DNA from: Spirochaetales bacterium
GTDB taxonomy: Bacteria > Spirochaetota > Spirochaetia > SZUA-6 > DRHE01
Length of the DNA: 5,120 bases
Reading direction: 5' to 3'
Assembly (NCBI GenBank): GCA_011049745.1
Contig: DRHE01000419.1
Span: 1 to 5,120 of the forward strand
Both the position numbers and the translations under genes were made by a program. Below are positions 1-5,120 of this stretch, one piece after another. Below the pieces are notes generated by a model, which was not told where the DNA came from, searched no databases, and saw only the letters and a program-made list of their open reading frames with translations. Position 1 is the first letter of the stretch; each line of letters starts with the position of its first letter.

Positions 1-3000
1 CGCAATTTGCCGGTAGATTCTCTTCTGTACTCCTTTGCCGAAGAGTTCCCCGGTGCCGAAGGTTCCAACCCCCTTAACGGACTCACCGGGGATGTCGCCA
101 ATAGGGAAATTCTTCTCGAAGATCTGCTGATGCTGGAAATTAACCAGGAGAATCCGGCATACTCACCATTTAAGCTGCTTTTTTCCGATTCAGAGATAGC
201 TCAAAGAGAGGAATATTCTTCGCTGATAAATGAATTACAGGGTTTTCTTGATTCGAAAGGCCCTTTCCCTCCCTTCGACCGGAAACTTATTGAATTGCTG
301 CGCAGTCCCGCTTTAGCTTCACCTAATTCACTTTCAGGGCAGCTTGAGTATATAAAGAATAACTGGGGAAGGTTTTTAGGAAATTACCTGTTGAGGATCT
401 TGAAGAGCCAGGATTTTATCAGGGAAGAAGATAAAATCTATTTTGCGGCAGGCGCCGGCGCTCCAGCTCCACCGGAAGTTTACTGTTTTGACAATCTTGA
501 GGATGACCGGGAGGCATTCAGCCTGGACCGGGAGTGGATGCCCAGGCTGGTAATGATCGCTAAAAGCGCCCTGGTCTGGCTTGATCAGCTTTCTAAAAAG
601 TATCAACGCCCCATTAAACTGTTGAGTGATATTCCCGATGAGGAACTGGATCTTCTGTCACACTGGGGCTTCAGCGGCCTATGGCTTATCGGCATCTGGC
701 AGCGCAGTCCCAGCTCAAAACAGATCAAGAGGCTCTGTGGAAATCCTGAGGCTGAATCTTCAGCCTATTCCCTTTATGATTACCTGATTTCAGATGCACT
801 GGGCGGGGAAAATGGTCTTGACAATCTGAAGAGCAGGTGTCTGCTGCGGGGTATCCGCCTGGCCTGTGACATGGTGCCGAACCATACGGGACTCGATTCC
901 AGGTGGATGCGGGAAAACCCTGATTATTTTCTGAGCCTGGATTATTCCCCCTATCCCGCCTATTCCTTTACTGGGGTTGATCTATGTTCTGATCCGGCCA
1001 TCGGTCTTTTTATAGAAGATCATTACTTTGACCGAAGTGATGCAGCTGTAGTTTTCAAGCGCCTCGACAGGGGGTCCGGGGAGGTGCGTTATGTTTACCA
1101 CGGTAATGACGGTACCGATATGCCCTGGAATGATACGGCACAGCTCAACTTCTTGAACCCAGGGTTAAGGGAAGAGGTTATCAGGACTATTCTTAAGACT
1201 GCCCGCAAGTTTCCCATTATTCGCTTTGACGCAGCCATGACCCTTACCCGTAAGCATTACCAGCGGCTATGGTTCCCGGAGCCGGGAAAGGGGGGAGACA
1301 TACCCACCAGGGCGGAACACGGGCTTTCTGCCGCAGAGTTTGCCAGGCAGATGCCTGAGGAATTCTGGAGAGAGGTTGTCGATCGGATAAAGAGTGAGCT
1401 TCCGGATACCCTGCTTTTAGCTGAAGCCTTCTGGATGATGGAGGGCTATTTCGTGCGTACCCTGGGAATGCACCGGGTCTATAACAGCGCCTTTATGCAT
1501 ATGCTTAAGAATGAGAAGAATAAAGATTACCGGCAGTTGATCAAAAACACCCTGGAATTTGATCCGCAAATACTCAAACGCTACGCTAATTTCATGAATA
1601 ACCCTGATGAGGAGACTGCGGTAGTCCAGTTCGGTAAAGGGGATAAATACTTCGGCATTTGCACTATGATGGCCACTCTGCCGGGATTGCCCCTGTTCGG
1701 CCATGGCCAGTTTGAGGGATTCTCTGAAAAATATGGTATGGAGTACAGTAAGGCATACCGGGCTGAGCAGGCCGACAGGGGATTGATTGAGCATCATGAA
1801 AGGGTAATTGTGCCGCTGCTGCATAAACGCTATCTCTTTTCCGAAGTTGAGCATTTCCGTCTCTATGACCTGGTCTCAAGCAGGGGTGAAGTAAATGAGA
1901 ATGTCTTTGTATATTCGAATTCCTCGGACGGGGAGAAGGCGCTGGTAATCTATAATAACTCTATGACTCATGCCTCCGGCTGGATAAAAAGCTCAGTGCC
2001 CTATATTCTGAAGGGTGAGGGGGGGAAAAGCCTTCACCGGCAAGATCTGGCAGCAGCTCTCCAGATTAGAAATCAGGAAAACTATTTTTATCTCTTCAAA
2101 GAATTGACAGGCGGTTTGGAATACCTGCGCCGGGGAAGTATTCTTTATCAGGATGGCTTGTACCTTGAGCTTGGTGGCTATGAATATCAGATTTTTTTCG
2201 ATTTTAAAGAGATAATGGATAATGAAGAGGATCACTACCTGGCCCTTGATAATTATCTAAAGGGCCGCGGCGTTTTATCCCTGGAACAAGCCCTAAAAAG
2301 GCTGCTCTTGCGTCCTCTGCTTGACCATTTTGAAGCTCTCTGCAGCCGTGAAATTGTCAAAAATCTTTTTGCCGTCAAGAGAGGTGAGTTATCCGCACCG
2401 GACGATTATCTCAACGAAGTCTCGGTAAAAATCACAGCTTTTCTTGGCGCTGCTAAGAGCTGCGAAGCTAAGATCTGCACTGCCAGGCCCCGCTCGGCTA
2501 AGAGCGGCGAAGCTAAAATCTGCACTGCAAAGACCTGCACAGCTCAATCCGGCAAAGCTCAATCCGGCGCAGGAGAAAACAGCACCTGGGCAGAGGGGAA
2601 TGAAGTCGAGTTGGCCGCAGATGTCCGCTCGCGTCTCCAGGCTTTACTTTCACTCGAAGGTTCAACCCTGCCGCCCTATATGGAGCGGGGTTTTAGCTTT
2701 CTGGGGCAGGAAGTTCCGGATTTTGGGCAATTGTTTACCTTCCGGTACTGTTGGCTAATAGTAATGAGCCTGGCAGAGCTTTTCATACAGGAGGACTTTT
2801 CCGCATACGACCGCACCATAATTGATGAATACCTGTTGGCGCCGGCTTTAACCCCGCTGCTTAATCAGATTACAGATGATGACCGGCGATTGCCGCAACT
2901 TTTACTGTTATTAAAAATACTTATCCGTCACCGGGGATGGTGCAGGAACAAGCCGCCCGACCTGCTGCGGATATTTAAGGATCCTGAGGTGCAGGAATTC

Positions 3001-3213
3001 CTGCAGGCCAACCGCTATCAGAATACCCTCTGGTGCAGCAAGGAGTCGCTTGAGAGTCTTATTGCCTGGCTTGGTATTATCTGTATCCGGCGGGAGCTCG
3101 ATCCTGAAAGCGGTGAATTGCTGGAAAAATACCTTGAAGCTGCGGAAAAGAGCGGCTACCGCTTTCAGGAATTACTGGACATGATGCATGAACAGCGATC
3201 TCTTCGCTCTTAA
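1..3213 (+). CDS. GH13 alpha-amylase-family protein with large helical extensions, 5' partial
   Basis: This is a glycoside hydrolase or transglycosylase of family GH13, which cleaves or transfers alpha-glucosidic bonds through a (beta/alpha)8 barrel; the exact substrate cannot be read from sequence. The frame is open from base 1. The first possible start is TTG at 7, but no ribosome site is visible and the true start is probably upstream, so I treat the gene as 5' partial. Numbering from that TTG: residues 1-190 are a helical N-terminal domain. The catalytic barrel follows: region I D-M-V-P-N-H (288-293), region II R406/D408 (nucleophile), region III E473 (acid/base, in A-E-A-F-W), and region IV N-N-P-D (531-534) with D534. 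The usual His before that Asp is Pro, recalling GlgE-type proteins (GH13_3, N-T-P-D). A beta-rich segment to about 730 fits the C-terminal amylase domain. Then come helices, a pentapeptide repeat tract (816-855) and an unassigned helical domain (about 865-1068). No signal peptide can be judged. The next gene overlaps its 3' end. Confidence 0.88.
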   Translation, partial: RNLPVDSLLYSFAEEFPGAEGSNPLNGLTGDVANREILLEDLLMLEINQENPAYSPFKLLFSDSEIAQREEYSSLINELQGFLDSKGPFPPFDRKLIELLRSPALASPNSLSGQLEYIKNNWGRFLGNYLLRILKSQDFIREEDKIYFAAGAGAPAPPEVYCFDNLEDDREAFSLDREWMPRLVMIAKSALVWLDQLSKKYQRPIKLLSDIPDEELDLLSHWGFSGLWLIGIWQRSPSSKQIKRLCGNPEAESSAYSLYDYLISDALGGENGLDNLKSRCLLRGIRLACDMVPNHTGLDSRWMRENPDYFLSLDYSPYPAYSFTGVDLCSDPAIGLFIEDHYFDRSDAAVVFKRLDRGSGEVRYVYHGNDGTDMPWNDTAQLNFLNPGLREEVIRTILKTARKFPIIRFDAAMTLTRKHYQRLWFPEPGKGGDIPTRAEHGLSAAEFARQMPEEFWREVVDRIKSELPDTLLLAEAFWMMEGYFVRTLGMHRVYNSAFMHMLKNEKNKDYRQLIKNTLEFDPQILKRYANFMNNPDEETAVVQFGKGDKYFGICTMMATLPGLPLFGHGQFEGFSEKYGMEYSKAYRAEQADRGLIEHHERVIVPLLHKRYLFSEVEHFRLYDLVSSRGEVNENVFVYSNSSDGEKALVIYNNSMTHASGWIKSSVPYILKGEGGKSLHRQDLAAALQIRNQENYFYLFKELTGGLEYLRRGSILYQDGLYLELGGYEYQIFFDFKEIMDNEEDHYLALDNYLKGRGVLSLEQALKRLLLRPLLDHFEALCSREIVKNLFAVKRGELSAPDDYLNEVSVKITAFLGAAKSCEAKICTARPRSAKSGEAKICTAKTCTAQSGKAQSGAGENSTWAEGNEVELAADVRSRLQALLSLEGSTLPPYMERGFSFLGQEVPDFGQLFTFRYCWLIVMSLAELFIQEDFSAYDRTIIDEYLLAPALTPLLNQITDDDRRLPQLLLLLKILIRHRGWCRNKPPDLLRIFKDPEVQEFLQANRYQNTLWCSKESLESLIAWLGIICIRRELDPESGELLEKYLEAAEKSGYRFQELLDMMHEQRSLRS
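2452..2571 (+). repeat. Coding minisatellite: eight 15-bp units
   Basis: Eight consecutive 15-bp units begin with GC(T/C/A) and are read in frame as pentapeptides: AKSCE, AKICT, ARPRS, AKSGE, AKICT, AKTCT, AQSGK, AQSGA. There is also a 45-bp higher-order period: the 32 bases from 2452 and the 32 bases from 2497 differ at only two positions. The last two units (2542 and 2557) share a perfect 12-base core, GCTCAATCCGGC. Because the unit is a multiple of three, copy number can change without breaking the GH13 gene. The tract (residues 816-855 from the TTG at 7) lies between helical segments and looks like a flexible, basic, Cys-containing linker. It is seen directly in the sequence; a role is not known. 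Confidence 0.9.
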
Positions 3214-4318
3214 GAGGCGTCTTAAATACGCCGCGTTTACCGGCAAAAGCCAAGAAAAAAAACGGATAGAAGCGAAAGTCCCGGTAAGCTTCCTCCTTTC
3301 CCAGGGTTTTGAAAAAGCAGGGGAGTTTACATTTTTTCGTCGAAAAGTGATTGAAGAGCATGGTTTTCCGCAGAGTGCGGCAAGGCTGATACCCGGAACA
3401 TATACCTGCAGGGAGTTGGTTTTTTTTGACCTGGAAACCACCGGTCTTTCAGGAGGCGCGGGTAACTACTTTTTTCTCATCGGCCTGGGTTTTCTGGAAG
3501 GTTCGTCGCTGATTGTTGAGCAGGTCTTTTTGGCTGATTACCCGGGAGAGGCCGAGTACCTGGACTATATCCGTGAACGGCTGAAAAGGGGAAAGGTCTT
3601 TGTATCTTATAACGGCAAGAGTTTTGACAGCCACCTGCTGAGAATGCGTTTCCAGATGAATGGCCGCGAATATAAGCTGGCCGAGCAGATAGATCTTCTC
3701 TATTGGGCAAGGCGGTTATGGAAAAAGACTCTCCCGGATTGCTCATTAAAGAGTGTAGAAGCGGGAGTGCTGGGCATTAATAGAGAAGATGATGTTCCGG
3801 GTTATGAGATACCGGATATATATTTTTCCTATCTACGGGCCGGAGATACCGGGCCTCTACCCCGGGTCTTTGAACATAATCTGCAGGATATTCTTTCCCT
3901 GGTTAAACTCTACATCCTGGTTGAGGATATTCTCTCGGGGCACCAATTTCCGCCTGTTACCGACAGCAGGGCCCTTGGCTGCTGGTTGTTGAAAGAATGT
4001 GATGCTACAGGTGTCAATGTTCTGAAACGTGGTTTTGCCGGGGGCGATGCAGGCTCCGGCAGGGAATTAAGCCTCTATTATAAAAGAGCTGGGCTCTGGC
4101 TATTGGCATTGCCCCTGTGGCGGGAACTTGTCGAAAATTACCGGAGTATCTCTGCTGTGGTTGAGCTGGCCAAGTATTATGAGCACCGGGAAAAAGAGCC
4201 GGAAAAGGCTTATTACTGGCTGGACAAGGTCTTTGCCTGGGATCTACCTCTTTCACCATTACTGCGCAGCGAGCTTCTAAAAAGACGGGAACGGCTAATT
4301 AGAAAATTGTCTTCATGA
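3188..4318 (+). CDS. YprB-like DEDDh exonuclease (RNase H-like fold) with C-terminal TPR-like helices
   Basis: This is a predicted cytoplasmic 3'-5' exonuclease of the RNase H-like superfamily, resembling Bacillus YprB; its nucleic acid substrate is not established. The 376-residue protein shows the DEDDh motifs in order: Exo I D-L-E-T-T-G-L with D81 and E83, Exo II around Y-N-G-K-S-F-D with N142 and D147, and Exo III H-N-L-Q-D with H230 and D234. All four metal-binding acidic residues and the His are present, so the enzyme looks active. Residues about 290-376 form paired helices of the tetratricopeptide kind, with an E-P-E-K-A-Y-Y-W-L unit. The ATG at 3188 lies inside the GH13 gene (26-bp overlap) behind a weak GGA about 8 bases upstream, which suggests translational coupling. 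The N-terminal L-K-R-R-L resembles what I recall of YprB starts. The helicase YprA, its neighbour in Bacillus, is not in this window. Confidence 0.88.
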   Translation: MNSDLFALKRRLKYAAFTGKSQEKKRIEAKVPVSFLLSQGFEKAGEFTFFRRKVIEEHGFPQSAARLIPGTYTCRELVFFDLETTGLSGGAGNYFFLIGLGFLEGSSLIVEQVFLADYPGEAEYLDYIRERLKRGKVFVSYNGKSFDSHLLRMRFQMNGREYKLAEQIDLLYWARRLWKKTLPDCSLKSVEAGVLGINREDDVPGYEIPDIYFSYLRAGDTGPLPRVFEHNLQDILSLVKLYILVEDILSGHQFPPVTDSRALGCWLLKECDATGVNVLKRGFAGGDAGSGRELSLYYKRAGLWLLALPLWRELVENYRSISAVVELAKYYEHREKEPEKAYYWLDKVFAWDLPLSPLLRSELLKRRERLIRKLSS

Positions 4319-4431
4319 TTATGCCACCCGGTAGATTTGACTCAATGTATAGTTTGCTCTGAGACTGTTTGACGGGTTAGAGGATATACTATCTGCGCAG
4401 GAAGCTGGAGATCAACGGTCCATGTCGGAGT

Positions 4432-4509
4432 ATTCATCAGGGTGTCCTTTTACAGGAGTTATCTACATTGTCTGTCAGTCGCGATGGACTTAACATGGGA
4501 ATTCATCAG
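4432..4509 (+). repeat. 9-bp direct repeat ATTCATCAG, two copies
   Basis: ATTCATCAG occurs at 4432-4440 and 4501-4509. Both copies are preceded by a CATG...GGA stretch (4421-4429 and 4494-4500), so the similarity extends beyond the core with small gaps. This is visible in the sequence; it may be degenerate repeat DNA or chance in AT-rich sequence. Confidence 0.45.
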
Positions 4510-4605
4510 TAGGACAAACTGTGATCATCCTTTCTTTTTAAACTTGTCCCAAAACAACAGAAATCTATTGTTTTGTCATAAGACACCATGATACATGGAA
4601 TTCCC
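4493..4605. repeat. ACATGG(G)AATTC repeat pair, also partly inverted
   Basis: ACATGGGAATTC at 4493-4504 and ACATGGAATTC at 4593-4603 are direct repeats differing by one G. Because GAATTC is a palindrome, GGGAATTC (4497-4504) and GAATTCCC (4598-4605) also form an inverted pair. TTAA flanks both arms on the outside (4490-4493 and 4607-4610), which gives a loose fold enclosing the hairpin at 4550-4575. Confidence 0.4.
4550..4575. other. AT-rich hairpin, 11-bp stem with 4-base loop
   Basis: CAAAACAACAG (4550-4560) can pair with CTATTGTTTTG (4565-4575) at 10 of 11 positions, leaving the loop AAAT. No T-run follows on either strand, so it is not a standard terminator. Related TTGTC-type motifs lie next to it (4544-4555 and 4572-4583, 9 of 12 bases alike), and GGACAA (4512-4517) is inverted relative to TTGTCC (4544-4549). 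Such clustered GACAA motifs can be seen at ends of some insertion sequences, but no transposase is present. Confidence 0.45.
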
Positions 4606-4651
4606 TTTAACAGCTCAAAAATAGAAGTTATCTACCTTGCTTGTGTTTCTA

Positions 4652-5120
4652 TTAGAAATCCAGTTGGTCCATTGGGCTGATAACACCCAATTTGTTACAG
4701 CGAGCGATATGAGTGTAGATCATTGTTGTGGAGACATTGGAATGTCCAAGGAGTTTCTGGATAGTCCGGATATCATATCCGTTTTCAACAAGATGTGTGG
4801 CAAAGCTGTGGCGTAATGTATGGACACTCGCGTTTTTTGCTATTCCAGATACTCTTAAGGCCGTTTTGAAGGATTTTTGTAAAGAGCTTGTAAATATATG
4901 GTGCCTCCTGGCTATACCACTTCTGGGATCAATAGAGATTTTAGCCGATGGAAAGACCCAGAACCATACCCATTCCTTCCCCGCATTGGGATATTTTCTC
5001 TCAAGAGCCCTGGGTAGTTCGACACCGGGACAATCTTCAAAATGGTCTTCTTCATAGTATTTTCTGATATCCTGTATGTGTTTCTTCAGGGTAGCTAGGA
5101 CTTTTGTTGAGAGAAGGGTC
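4652..5120 (-). CDS. intI: Integron integrase (IntI-type tyrosine recombinase), C-terminal 155 residues; 5' end off window
   Basis: This site-specific tyrosine recombinase belongs to the family that inserts and excises gene cassettes at attI and attC sites. The frame is open from 5119 to a tandem TAA-TAG at 4654-4649. Fragment residues H100 and R103 (in H-T-L-R-H), H126 (L-L-G-H) and nucleophile Y135 (M-I-Y-T-H) form the second half of the catalytic set. Their spacing (+3, +26, +35) equals that recalled for IntI1 (H277, R280, H303, Y312). Residues about 39-74 carry the IntI-only insertion: [20 protein letters not shown] and R-R-H-H. W52, P65, H73 and H74 fall where Vibrio IntIA has W219, P232, H240 and H241, which recognise folded attC hairpins. 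XerC/XerD lack this insertion. The end G-V-I-S-P-M-D resembles the usual G-V-R-S-P-L-D. The first catalytic Arg and Lys, with about 167 residues, lie off the right edge. The gene converges on the exonuclease operon. Confidence 0.9.
   Translation of the reverse strand, partial: TLLSTKVLATLKKHIQDIRKYYEEDHFEDCPGVELPRALERKYPNAGKEWVWFWVFPSAKISIDPRSGIARRHHIFTSSLQKSFKTALRVSGIAKNASVHTLRHSFATHLVENGYDIRTIQKLLGHSNVSTTMIYTHIARCNKLGVISPMDQLDF

Larger units (their letters stand above)
4455..4647 (+). repeat. Imperfect ~22-bp direct repeat around AGTTATCTAC
   Basis: The 10-base core AGTTATCTAC is perfect at 4457-4466 and 4626-4635, exactly 169 bp apart. Including flanks, about 17 of 22 bases agree (4455-4476 against 4624-4645). 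The second copy ends right beside the integrase stop codons. It could be a short target-site or recombination-site remnant, but no function can be assigned. Confidence 0.45.
4319..4651. other. AT-rich convergent intergenic region without a convincing gene
   Basis: This 333-bp gap lies between the 3' ends of the exonuclease gene and the integrase gene. Only tiny frames occur, such as 23 codons from ATG 4422 on the + strand, and none resembles a known protein. It has lower GC than the operon (19 of 60 bases in 4561-4620, against 34 of 60 in 1321-1380) and holds several short repeats and one hairpin, annotated separately. No strong factor-independent terminator was found for either convergent gene. 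By position it is the probable boundary between the host operon and the integrase-bearing element. Confidence 0.7.

Noticed and set aside
7..9. TTG at 7 as the true GH13 start
   Set aside because: The frame stays open to the left edge and no ribosome site is visible in the six bases before it, so an upstream start is more likely.
2444..2758. 104-codon + strand frame over the minisatellite
   Set aside because: The 15-bp repeat keeps all frames open, which creates a spurious frame inside the GH13 gene.
4422..4493. 23-codon + strand frame starting ATG 4422
   Set aside because: Very short, no recognisable motif, overlaps the repeats, and only a weak purine stretch precedes it.
4376..4494. Possible attC-like site: GTTAGAG at 4376-4382 and ACTTAAC at 4488-4494
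   Set aside because: ACTTAAC fits the RYYYAAC core, but GTTAGAG ends in G and not a pyrimidine, lies on the wrong side, and the two do not form the symmetric foldable arms of an attC site. No matching GTTRRRY was found downstream before the integrase.
4612..4637. Possible integrase terminator on the - strand (short TAGA/TCTA stem followed by five Ts)
   Set aside because: The stem is only about 4 AT-rich pairs, too weak to call.
4728..5057. 109-codon + strand open frame
   Set aside because: It lies wholly antisense to the integrase, whose conserved motifs are clear on the - strand.

Overview
The window holds two tightly linked genes on the + strand, then a short AT-rich gap, then the 3' half of an integron-type integrase gene on the - strand. 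The combination of a YprB-like exonuclease with C-terminal TPR-like helices and a very long GH13 protein with extra helical domains suggests an anaerobic Firmicute of the Clostridia/Peptococcaceae/Syntrophomonas kind. This is inference from protein style only; no rRNA or other marker gene is present.

Layout. Positions 1-3213 (+) encode a GH13 (alpha-amylase clan) protein of more than 1068 residues whose 5' end lies off the left edge. It has recognisable GH13 regions I-III with the catalytic Asp and Glu. Region IV reads N-N-P-D, so it keeps the Asp but lacks the usual His. Its C-terminal half is interrupted by eight in-frame copies of a 15-bp minisatellite (2452-2571). Positions 3188-4318 (+) encode a DEDDh exonuclease of the YprB type. 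It overlaps the GH13 gene by 26 bp, so the two are probably cotranscribed and translationally coupled. Positions 4319-4651 carry no convincing gene but hold several short direct and inverted repeats. Positions 4652-5120 (-) encode the last 155 residues of a tyrosine recombinase of the integron integrase (IntI) family, including the IntI-specific inserted domain.

How the parts relate. The GH13 protein presumably acts on an alpha-glucan or a related glucoside, probably in the cytoplasm; why it is paired with a nuclease is unclear. The integrase is convergent with this operon, has visibly lower GC, and looks like the edge of an acquired element. In known integrons the attI site and cassette array lie next to the 5' end of intI. 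If this is an integron, its recombination platform is therefore just beyond the right edge, and the 4319-4651 gap is the junction between host operon and integron. The integrase is the most interesting item here: spacing and identity of its catalytic residues and of its single-strand attC-recognition residues match well-studied IntI proteins.
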